Positions 24,879 to 31,471 of a stretch of 33,189 nt of DNA are shown here, piece after piece. Each line of letters begins with the position of its first letter. Position 1 is the stretch's first letter. The stretch comes from Chitinophagaceae bacterium UBA2789. GTDB lineage: Bacteria; Bacteroidota; Bacteroidia; Chitinophagales; Chitinophagaceae. Both the position numbers and the translations under genes were made by a program. The stretch covers positions 8,720 through 41,908 of the forward strand of contig DEHX01000079.1 of the NCBI GenBank assembly GCA_002352145.1, written 5' to 3'. The notes below the pieces were generated by a model, which worked only from the letters and a program-made list of their open reading frames with translations, did not search any database and was not told where the DNA came from.

Positions 24879-25903
24879 AATTGTTTTACAAGAGCTTCCA
24901 GTTCCTTCAATCTTTTTTCCATTTCCGGCAGATTGCGAAAAATAGCCTGGCTGCGAAGAGAGGAAGTATAGTCATAAGCCGGCGAGCCGGTGACGGCCTT
25001 GCCGGGTTCGAGAGATTTGCTCACACCACTTTGTGCGTTTACTTTGGAGCCATCGCCTAATTGAATATGGCCAACGATACCCGCCTGTCCGCCAATCATT
25101 ACGCCATTGCCTATTTTGGTACTGCCGCTTACCCCCGCCTGGGCAGCTATTACTGTGCTATGGCCCACTTCCACATTATGGGCAATTTGTATAAGGTTAT
25201 CTAATTTGGCTCCGCTTTTAATAAGGGTAGAACCGATGGTGGCCCTGTCAATCGTAGCATTGGCACCGATTTCTACATTGTCTTCAATTACAACATTGCC
25301 AATTTGTGGTACTTTTTTGAAACTTCCGTCAGCCTGCGGGGCAAAACCAAAACCATCACTGCCAATCACTGTACCTGCATGAATGGTGACATGATTTCCC
25401 ACCCTGCAATCATGATATATCCGAACCCCCGGATGAATGATAGTATTATCGCCAATTACTACGTTATTGCCTAAATATACATTAGGATAGATCTTGGTGT
25501 TATTCCCCACTTTTACATTTTCACCGAGGTAAGCAAATGCGCCGATAAAAACATTCTCACCATATTTTGCTGATTTAGAAATATAGCAGGGCTCCTGTAC
25601 GCCTGTCAATTGCTGCTGAGCTATTTCCTGGTATTTGCTAAGAAGCGTAGCAAAGGCAGAATAGGCATCAGGTACACGAATCAGTGTTGCTTTTATTGGC
25701 TGCCTTAACTCCTGTGTTTCATTTACAATAATAACGGAAGCCTTAGTACTGTACAGGTACTCTTCATATTTGGGGTTAGCCAAAAAGGCCAGTTGTCCTT
25801 CGGTGGCCTCTTCAATTTTGCCAAAGGAATTAACAGCCACCTGGGCATCACCTTCCACTTTTCCATTGATGAGAAATGCTATTTGTGCAGCAGGGAATGT
25901 CAT
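24860..25903 (-). CDS. lpxD: UDP-3-O-(3-hydroxyacyl)glucosamine N-acyltransferase
   Basis: Third enzyme of lipid A synthesis, transferring a second 3-hydroxyacyl chain from acyl-ACP at the cytoplasmic side. The 347-residue product has the uridine-binding N-domain (about 1-100, with EEATEGQLAFLANPKY). A left-handed beta-helix of hexapeptide repeats follows (VGNNTKIYPNVYLGNNVVIG and many others, about 105-320), and then a C-terminal helix (about 325-347). The catalytic His is H242 in IQIAHNVEVGHS, in the position of Escherichia coli H239. The sequence is complete and of normal length. It lies 60 bases downstream of the HD-domain gene on the same strand, so the two are probably co-transcribed, an order often seen in this phylum. 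lpxC-fabZ comes next on this strand but beyond an inverted gene. Confidence 0.95.
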   Translation of the reverse strand: MTFPAAQIAFLINGKVEGDAQVAVNSFGKIEEATEGQLAFLANPKYEEYLYSTKASVIIVNETQELRQPIKATLIRVPDAYSAFATLLSKYQEIAQQQLTGVQEPCYISKSAKYGENVFIGAFAYLGENVKVGNNTKIYPNVYLGNNVVIGDNTIIHPGVRIYHDCRVGNHVTIHAGTVIGSDGFGFAPQADGSFKKVPQIGNVVIEDNVEIGANATIDRATIGSTLIKSGAKLDNLIQIAHNVEVGHSTVIAAQAGVSGSTKIGNGVMIGGQAGIVGHIQLGDGSKVNAQSGVSKSLEPGKAVTGSPAYDYTSSLRSQAIFRNLPEMEKRLKELEALVKQLMAERV

Positions 25904-25963
25904 ATTACTGGTTTCGGGTTGTTTGTTCCTGGCTCTTTATTTAACCGAAGGAAATACCGGCAA

Positions 25964-27190
25964 CTAACAACGATAATAACAAATGTAATGTTTTTTGACC
26001 TCACCATAGGCGAGACCGCTTTTAACGCTGATTAATGCATTATCAACGGCAGAAATATCTTTTATTGTTCCATCTTTAAATAAAATATTGATCCTTTCAT
26101 CGCCCGGGTCATAAGTGGTATTGCTGGCAATACCCGTAAATACAAAATAGCCTGCTTCTTTTTCTCCGATTCCTAATGCTGTACAGGTTTCCCTTGTCTT
26201 TTCTTTTACCATACCCAGGTCAAATGCAGCTGACTGCAATTTTACTTTCAGCAACTTTCGTTCCACAAGGCTGCGGCAAAGCGTTGATAATATTTTATCC
26301 GGGTGATGGCACCAGTTTTTGATGGTGGCCATTACATCATGGTCGTCAAGACGGCAGAACGTATCTAAATGCTGCTCAATAGGCCCCTGGTTATTGAAAT
26401 TTTTAAGAAAGAAATCCAGTTCTGCTGATGCAGCATCCACTCTTTTCTCATCCGCCAACAGTTCTTTAGCCCGGTGAATGATCTTTACCAGCATCATTTC
26501 CGCTGCCAATACTGTTTTGTGCAGGTATACCTGCCAATACATCAACCGGCGGGATACAAGAAATTTTTCTATAGAATAAATAGCTTTTTCTTCTACCATC
26601 AGCTCCCCGTCTTTTACGGTCAGCATTTTGATGATGCGGTCGTACCCGATAACTCCCTCCGACACACCGGTAAAAAAACTATCACGGTTCAGGTAGTCCA
26701 TCCGGTCCACATCCAGTTGGCCAGACACCAGCTGATGCAAAAATTTTTTGGGATACTTATCTGTAAAAATATTGATAGCTGTATTCAATTGTCCTTTAAA
26801 CTCATCATTCAGTTTGTGCATGAGCAGAATTGAAATTTCTTCATGGTGTACATCTTTTATCAGTTCATGCTCTAAGGCATGAGAGAATGGTCCGTGACCA
26901 ATATCATGCAGCAGTATCGCTACTTTAGCTCCTAATTCTTCTTCACCCGTAATTTCAATCCCCTTGCCTTTTAATTCAGACAAAGCCATACACATCAGGT
27001 GATAAGCTCCTAATGAATGGTGAAGCCTGGAATGAACCGCACCCGGGTAAACGAGGTGGGCAAATGCCATCTGGTGAATATTTCGCAGCCGCTGGTAATA
27101 AGGATGTGAAATAATCTGCAATATCAACGGTTGATCAATTGTAATAAAACCGTAAACAGGGTCATTAATGATCTTACGGGCAGCTGTCAT
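25964..27190 (-). CDS. HD-domain phosphohydrolase (SAMHD1/dGTPase-like)
   Basis: The 408-residue product from ATG 27190 has all metal and catalytic motifs of the HD superfamily: H53 in AVHSRLHHS, the HD pair H95-D96 in LLHDIGHGPFSHALEH, and D170-D172 in LDVDRMDYLNRDSFFTGV. This last string is typical of the SAMHD1/YwfO-like branch, whose members act on deoxynucleoside triphosphates or related phosphoesters. The actual substrate here is not known. A longer frame to 27211 begins with GTG and adds only MFNKKAT, so I reject it. It is followed by lpxD on the same strand and diverges from porX across 132 bases. Confidence 0.9.
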   Translation of the reverse strand: MTAARKIINDPVYGFITIDQPLILQIISHPYYQRLRNIHQMAFAHLVYPGAVHSRLHHSLGAYHLMCMALSELKGKGIEITGEEELGAKVAILLHDIGHGPFSHALEHELIKDVHHEEISILLMHKLNDEFKGQLNTAINIFTDKYPKKFLHQLVSGQLDVDRMDYLNRDSFFTGVSEGVIGYDRIIKMLTVKDGELMVEEKAIYSIEKFLVSRRLMYWQVYLHKTVLAAEMMLVKIIHRAKELLADEKRVDAASAELDFFLKNFNNQGPIEQHLDTFCRLDDHDVMATIKNWCHHPDKILSTLCRSLVERKLLKVKLQSAAFDLGMVKEKTRETCTALGIGEKEAGYFVFTGIASNTTYDPGDERINILFKDGTIKDISAVDNALISVKSGLAYGEVKKHYICYYRC

Positions 27191-27247
27191 TGTTGCTTTT
27201 TTGTTAAACACAAGGCCGTAAAGCTACAATAGCTGGGCTTATTAAAC

Positions 27248-27255
27248 TAAATTTG
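27248..27255 (+). promoter_or_regulatory. Candidate -7 promoter box for porX
   Basis: TAAATTTG matches TAnnTTTG exactly, 67 bases before the porX ATG. It implies a leader of about 60 bases. No convincing -33 element is seen 19-21 bases upstream. The same intergenic region must also carry the promoter for the divergent HD/lpxD genes. Confidence 0.4.
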
Positions 27256-27322
27256 AGCGGCGCCGGTTTTTTCAATGGATAAGAATCCGCAGTCATAAAT
27301 CTAAAATCGTTAAATATACAGG

Positions 27323-28879
27323 ATGGCAGTAGCAAAAATCATTTGGGTAGACGACGAGATTGAAAGTCTGCAATCGCAAAAAATATTCTTAGAAAATAAG
27401 GGTTACGAAGTACAAACATTTACCAACGGATTCGATGCCATAGATTTTGTAAAGGAAAACCCGGTAGATGTAGTTTTGATCGATGAGTCAATGCCCGGCA
27501 TTACCGGGCTGGAAACGCTTGCCAAGATAAAAGAAGTTAACCAATCGTTGCCGGTAGTGCTGATAACCAAAAATGAAACGGAGAACCTGATGGATGAAGC
27601 TATTGGTTCGCAGATTAGTGATTATTTGATCAAACCGGTTAACCCCAACCAGGTGTGGCTCAGTTTGAAGAAGATCATTGATAATAAACGTCTGGTAGCA
27701 GAAAAAACAACTACGGCCTACCAGCAACAATTCCGTAATCTCTTCATGGCGTTGAACAGTAACCCGGACTATAACGAGTGGATGGATATTTATAAAAAAC
27801 TGGTGTATTGGGAACTGGAGATGCAAAAAAGTGACAGCCCGGAGATGCAGGAAGTATTTCAAAGTCAGAAGAACGAAGCCAATACAGAATTTTTCAAATT
27901 CATTTCCCGTAATTATGCCAGCTGGGTATCACCAAAAAGTACGGATGGTCCGGTGATGAGTCATACATTGATGAAATTCAAGGTAATGCCACACCTGGAA
28001 AAAGGTACTCCTCTTTTTTTTATTCTGATTGATAACCTGCGTTTCGACCAGTGGAAAGCTATTCAGCCCATTTTTGCTGAGAGTTTTCGGATACTGGAAG
28101 AAGAAAGCTTTTACAGTATATTGCCTACTGCTACTCAATATGCCAGAAACGCCATTTTTTCAGGACTCATGCCGGTTGATATTGAAAAACAATTCCCGGT
28201 TCAGTGGAAGAATGATGATGAAGAAGGCGGGAAAAATTTACACGAAGAGGAGCTATTCAGGGCGCACCTGAAGCGATTGGGCAAGGCGGACCTGAAGGTT
28301 TCCTATACGAAGGTTTTAAATAACCAGGCGGGGCTAGACCTGGTGAACAATATCCACAACTTGCTCAATAATGATTTGAATGTAATTGTTTACAATTTCG
28401 TGGATATGCTCAGCCATGCGAGAACAGAAATGGAAGTGCTGAAAGAGCTGGCAGGTGATGAAATGAGCTACCGGAGTATAACAGCCAGTTGGTTTGAACA
28501 TTCTCCGCTTCACCAGGCGTTGAAAAAAATTGCAGACAAGAATATCAAAATCGTTTTGGCTACTGATCATGGTAGTGTAAGGGTAAAAACGCCTTGCAAA
28601 GTGGTTGGTGACAAGCAAACAACCACCAATTTGCGCTATAAACATGGCCGTAACCTTAATTATGATCCGAAAGATGTACTGGCCTTCCGGGATCCAAGAG
28701 AAGCAGGGTTGCCGGTACCAACCATCAATTCTTCTTTCATTTTTGCAAAAGAGGATAACTTCCTTTGCTATCCCAATAACTATAATTACTATGTAAATTA
28801 TTATCGCAACACTTTTCAGCACGGCGGGGTTAGTCTGGAAGAAATGATTGTGCCAGTTATTAAAATGCAGAGCAAGTGA
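27323..28879 (+). CDS. porX: PorX, T9SS response regulator with PglZ domain
   Basis: Regulator of type IX secretion genes, working with the sensor kinase PorY and sigma factor SigP in Porphyromonas gingivalis. The 518-residue product has a receiver domain (1-120) with acidic pair D10-D11, phospho-acceptor D54 in VVLIDESMPG, T82 in VVLITKNE and K103 in DYLIKPVNP. A helical linker leads to a C-terminal PglZ/alkaline phosphatase-superfamily domain (about 200-518). Likely metal-binding strings there are ILIDNLRFDQW and LATDHGSVRV. The chain ends HGGVSLEEMIVPVIKMQSK, typical of the family. It is an unusual response regulator because its output domain is an enzyme fold rather than a DNA-binding one. 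It diverges from the HD-domain gene and is the only T9SS regulator in the window. Confidence 0.94.
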   Translation: MAVAKIIWVDDEIESLQSQKIFLENKGYEVQTFTNGFDAIDFVKENPVDVVLIDESMPGITGLETLAKIKEVNQSLPVVLITKNETENLMDEAIGSQISDYLIKPVNPNQVWLSLKKIIDNKRLVAEKTTTAYQQQFRNLFMALNSNPDYNEWMDIYKKLVYWELEMQKSDSPEMQEVFQSQKNEANTEFFKFISRNYASWVSPKSTDGPVMSHTLMKFKVMPHLEKGTPLFFILIDNLRFDQWKAIQPIFAESFRILEEESFYSILPTATQYARNAIFSGLMPVDIEKQFPVQWKNDDEEGGKNLHEEELFRAHLKRLGKADLKVSYTKVLNNQAGLDLVNNIHNLLNNDLNVIVYNFVDMLSHARTEMEVLKELAGDEMSYRSITASWFEHSPLHQALKKIADKNIKIVLATDHGSVRVKTPCKVVGDKQTTTNLRYKHGRNLNYDPKDVLAFRDPREAGLPVPTINSSFIFAKEDNFLCYPNNYNYYVNYYRNTFQHGGVSLEEMIVPVIKMQSK

Positions 28880-28964
28880 TCTCTATCTTAATAAGGGGAG
28901 CTTTTTGTGGAAAAAACTTGTTTGATCTTCAGTAACGATTAGCAGGTAGCAAATAAATTTGCAA

Positions 28965-28998
28965 TTACCCATAACCCCCCTTTAGGGGATGGTGGTAA
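28965..28998 (+). promoter_or_regulatory. Hairpin immediately upstream of the 93-residue ORF
   Basis: An imperfect stem pairs TTACC with GGTAA, CAT with ATG and CCCC with GGGG around a TTTA-type loop. It ends one base before the start codon at 29000. It could hide the ribosome-loading region; it has no T run and so is not an obvious terminator. It may instead be a copy of a dispersed CCCC/GGGG hairpin. Confidence 0.35.
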
Positions 28999-28999
28999 A

Positions 29000-29281
29000 A
29001 TGAAGTATACGCAAACAACTCTCAATAAATTAGAGGCCATTCCGGAAGAAGCAGGCTATGTGCTCAGGTATGAAAGGGGTACCTTTCAGAGCGGCTACTG
29101 CATACTGGAGCAGAAAAAGGTAGTGGTATTAAATAAATTTCTTCAATTTGAAGGGCGAATCAATACCCTGGTTGATCTCATTCCACAGCTGGAAATAGAT
29201 AGCACCCTGCTTACAGAAGAATCTCAAAAACTCTATGGTGAGATAATGGCCAAACTGGAGACAGAGGGTAAGGAGGAGTGA
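29000..29281 (+). CDS. Small protein of unknown function
   Basis: A 93-residue cytoplasmic protein without signal peptide or membrane segment. I recall similar short proteins in other Bacteroidota but no assigned function. The sequence has an N-terminal helix (TLNKLEAIPEEAG), a beta hairpin region (YVLRYERGTFQSGYCILEQKKVVVLNKF) and a long C-terminal helix ending in charged residues (KLYGEIMAKLETEGKEE). The single Cys (residue 34) lies in the central SGYCILEQKKVVVLNKF strand pair. It lies 120 bases after porX and 42 bases before the metallo-hydrolase gene on the same strand, so it is more probably co-transcribed with the latter. The start ATG directly follows a hairpin. Confidence 0.75.
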   Translation: MKYTQTTLNKLEAIPEEAGYVLRYERGTFQSGYCILEQKKVVVLNKFLQFEGRINTLVDLIPQLEIDSTLLTEESQKLYGEIMAKLETEGKEE

Positions 29282-29323
29282 GTAGAAAGGCAATGCAAAC
29301 TCCTAACCTGCTAACTTTGCCAT

Positions 29324-30103
29324 GTGAACTGCCCACCTCTCAAAATTACCTTTCTCGGTACCGGAACAAGCAGTGGAGTCCCTATGATCGGCTGCGATTG
29401 TGCCGTCTGTATTTCCACAGATAAAAAGGATAAGCGTTTACGATCAAGCATACTGGTGCAGTCTGCCAAAACCGCTTTGGTGGTTGACACAGGCCCGGAT
29501 TTCCGTTACCAGATGCTCAGGCAAAAAGTAAAACACCTGGATGCAGTTGTATTCACGCATCCGCATAAGGATCACCTGGCAGGATTGGACGATGTCAGGG
29601 CATTTAATTTCTTCTCTAAAAAGCATATTGATATTTACGCTGATTCTTTGACTGAAGAAGCTGTGAGACGGGATTTCTATTATGCTTTCACCGATACAAA
29701 ATACCCGGGTATACCGGAACTAAATCTTCATACTATTTCCGACGAGCCGTTTGTGGTTGGAGATATTCCTATTATACCTGTACAAGTCTGGCATTTAAAA
29801 ATGCCGGTGCTGGGTTTCAGGTTTGGTAAGTTCACCTATATCACTGATGCTAACCGGATAGATGACATTGAAAAGGATAAAATCCGTAACAGCGAGGTAC
29901 TTGTACTAAATGCCCTGCGTAAGCAAAAACATATCTCTCATTTTACTTTGGATGAAGCCATGGAAATGGCTGCAGAGGTAAAAGCGGGGACAGCCTATTT
30001 TACTCATTTATCTCACCAAATGGGTAAGCATGGCGAGATTGAAGCAGAACTTCCTGATAATATCCACCTTGCTTATGATGGGCTGGAACTGACGTTTAGT
30101 TAA
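29324..30103 (+). CDS. PhnP-like MBL-fold metallo-hydrolase (cyclic phosphodiesterase family)
   Basis: A 259-residue beta-lactamase-fold enzyme. The metal-binding motif is THPHKDHLAGLDD (H79, H81, D83, H84), with further ligands expected at VWH, TDAN and the late His. The segment GVPMIGCDCAVC supplies C24, C26 and C29, matching the structural zinc site of PhnP, completed by a His in YFTHLSHQMGKH. PhnP hydrolyses 5-phosphoribosyl 1,2-cyclic phosphate in phosphonate use, but no other phn gene is near, so the substrate here is open; other 2',3'-cyclic phosphoesters are possible. The start is GTG at 29324: the overlapping ATG two bases earlier is out of frame and hits a stop codon at once, and no in-frame ATG precedes the conserved KITFLGTGTSSG. 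Confidence 0.9.
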   Translation: MNCPPLKITFLGTGTSSGVPMIGCDCAVCISTDKKDKRLRSSILVQSAKTALVVDTGPDFRYQMLRQKVKHLDAVVFTHPHKDHLAGLDDVRAFNFFSKKHIDIYADSLTEEAVRRDFYYAFTDTKYPGIPELNLHTISDEPFVVGDIPIIPVQVWHLKMPVLGFRFGKFTYITDANRIDDIEKDKIRNSEVLVLNALRKQKHISHFTLDEAMEMAAEVKAGTAYFTHLSHQMGKHGEIEAELPDNIHLAYDGLELTFS

Positions 30104-30117
30104 TAGCAGATTTTCAT

Positions 30118-30133
30118 ACTAACATCTGTTAGT
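30118..30133. promoter_or_regulatory. Perfect operator-like dyad upstream of the acyl-CoA dehydrogenase gene
   Basis: ACTAACATCTGTTAGT has two perfect seven-base arms around TC. It ends 17 bases before the -7-like box at 30151, so it covers the -33 region. Size and symmetry suit a TetR-type dimeric repressor, a family that often controls acyl-CoA genes; the identity of the binder is inference. Confidence 0.5.
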
Positions 30134-30150
30134 TTTTAAAAATTTTCCTT

Positions 30151-30158
30151 TATTTTGC
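30151..30158 (+). promoter_or_regulatory. Candidate -7 box for the acyl-CoA dehydrogenase gene
   Basis: TATTTTGC resembles the TAnnTTTG box with one T fewer. Its surrounding TTTATTTTGCACTGCC resembles the TTAATTTTGCGCC ahead of mfd. It would give a leader of about 95 bases. Confidence 0.35.
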
Positions 30159-30199
30159 ACTGCCTCTAATGATTGCTTGTATTCCCCTGGAGGCCCAAG

Positions 30200-30230
30200 A
30201 CTGTGCCACCCCCGAAAGGAGTGGCACAGT
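30200..30230 (+). promoter_or_regulatory. Strong hairpin in the acyl-CoA dehydrogenase leader
   Basis: ACTGTGCCAC pairs perfectly with GTGGCACAGT, and after a C-A mismatch two more C-G pairs close a CGAAA loop. It lies 28 bases before the start codon. The following TATTTCGCAA is not a good U tract, so it is more likely a leader structure or attenuator part than a simple terminator for the preceding gene. Confidence 0.55.
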
Positions 30231-30258
30231 TATTTCGCAATAACCAACGATTGAATGT

Positions 30259-31401
30259 ATGAATTTTCAACAGTCTGAACTGACTCAACAAGTGGCTCAA
30301 ACGGCCCGTGATTTTGCACAACAACATATTAAGCCCTATTTGATGGAATGGGATGAAAGCCAGGAATTCCCTGTACATGTTTTTAAAGAAATGGGGAAAT
30401 TGGGAATGATGGGTGTACTGGTTCCCCATGATTATGGGGGCGCAGGGCTATCCTATTTCGAGTATAAAGTGGTGATTGAAGAGATTGCCAAAGTATGCGG
30501 CTCTGTTGGTTTAAGTCTTGCAGCACATAATTCACTCTGCACCGGTCATATTCTCAATTTTGGTAATGAAGAGCAAAAGAAAAAGTTGTTGCCTAAACTG
30601 GCCACGGCAGAATGGATTGGCGCATGGGGCTTAACAGAGGCTAATACAGGCAGTGATGCTGGTAATATGAAATGTACAGCAGTGAAAGAAGGAAATGAAT
30701 GGGTGATAAACGGGACGAAGAACTGGATCACCCACGGCAAAAGCGGGGAGATTGCTGTTGTTATTTGTCGTACCGGAGAACCGAGAGCGAAGAATAATTC
30801 CACCGCTTTTGTAGTGGAGAGAGGAACACCGGGATTTAGCGCAGGAAAAAAAGAAAATAAGCTGGGTATGCGGGCCAGTGAAACAGCAGAGATGGTGTTT
30901 GATAACTGCCGTATTCCGGATGCTAACCGGCTTGGCGAAGTAGGTGATGGTTTTAAACAAGCCATGAAAGTGCTCGATGGCGGCAGAATATCCATTGCCT
31001 CATTATCGTTGGGTATTGCTAAAGGAGCTTATGAAGCTGCATTGAAATACTCCCAGGAACGCTACCAGTTTGATCAGCCCATCGCCAGTTTCCAGGGAGT
31101 TTCTTTTAAACTGGCTGATATGGCTACAGAAATTGCTGCTGCTGAACTATTGACCCTGCAGGCCTGTGATCTGAAGAATCGCCATTTACCTATGACAAAA
31201 GAAGCAGCCATGGCAAAGTATTACGCCAGCGAAGTAGCCGTAAAAGTAGCCAACGATGCTGTACAGGTTTTTGGAGGATATGGCTACACCAAAGATTTTC
31301 CTGTAGAAAAACATTACCGGGATGCCAAGTTGTGTACGATAGGAGAGGGTACCAGCGAGATTCAAAAGATCGTTATTAGCCGTGAAGTGTTGCGGCAATA
31401 A
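30259..31401 (+). CDS. Acyl-CoA dehydrogenase
   Basis: FAD enzyme of beta-oxidation or branched-chain acyl-CoA breakdown; 380 residues, of usual length for the short/medium-chain class. Motifs: GAWGLTEANTGSDAGNMKCTA (FAD and substrate contact, about 122-142), KNWITHG, RASETAEMVFDNCRIP, RYQFDQPIASFQGVSFKLADMA, DAVQVFGGYGYTKDFPVEKHYRDAK and the catalytic base E363 in IGEGTSEIQ. The position of the base and the C-terminus resemble butyryl-CoA dehydrogenase (bcd/acdA type), but chain-length preference cannot be read by eye. It is monocistronic, with an operator-like dyad and leader hairpin upstream and a terminator downstream. It converges on an acyl-CoA carboxylase gene, which suits a shared role in acyl-CoA metabolism. 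Confidence 0.93.
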   Translation: MNFQQSELTQQVAQTARDFAQQHIKPYLMEWDESQEFPVHVFKEMGKLGMMGVLVPHDYGGAGLSYFEYKVVIEEIAKVCGSVGLSLAAHNSLCTGHILNFGNEEQKKKLLPKLATAEWIGAWGLTEANTGSDAGNMKCTAVKEGNEWVINGTKNWITHGKSGEIAVVICRTGEPRAKNNSTAFVVERGTPGFSAGKKENKLGMRASETAEMVFDNCRIPDANRLGEVGDGFKQAMKVLDGGRISIASLSLGIAKGAYEAALKYSQERYQFDQPIASFQGVSFKLADMATEIAAAELLTLQACDLKNRHLPMTKEAAMAKYYASEVAVKVANDAVQVFGGYGYTKDFPVEKHYRDAKLCTIGEGTSEIQKIVISREVLRQ

Positions 31402-31426
31402 TTTTTAAAAATCACTAATAATTGAA

Positions 31427-31448
31427 AGGCCCCAGTTTACCGGGGCCT
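31427..31448. terminator. Bidirectional terminator between acyl-CoA dehydrogenase and carboxylase genes
   Basis: AGGCCCC pairs with GGGGCCT across an eight-base loop, 26 bases after the dehydrogenase stop codon. A weak T-rich tail (CATTATTT) follows on the plus strand. It lies 24 bases from the convergent carboxylase gene's end and can serve both. Confidence 0.65.
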
Positions 31449-31471
31449 CATTATTTAAGCACAACAAATTA

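Noticed and set aside
27191..27211. GTG start adding seven residues to the HD-domain protein
   Set aside because: The added MFNKKAT is not family-like, and an ATG at 27190 precedes the conserved KIINDPVYGF.
27222..27234. AGCTA-CAA-TAGCT dyad between the HD-domain and porX genes
   Set aside because: Arms of five bases are short enough to occur by chance, and it does not align clearly with either promoter.
28334..28822. 162-codon minus-strand frame inside porX
   Set aside because: It is antisense to the PglZ domain of PorX; hydrophobic and low in charged residues as expected for a shadow frame.
30546..30995. 149-codon minus-strand frame inside the acyl-CoA dehydrogenase gene
   Set aside because: Shadow of a strongly conserved enzyme gene; Ser/Pro-rich composition without motifs.
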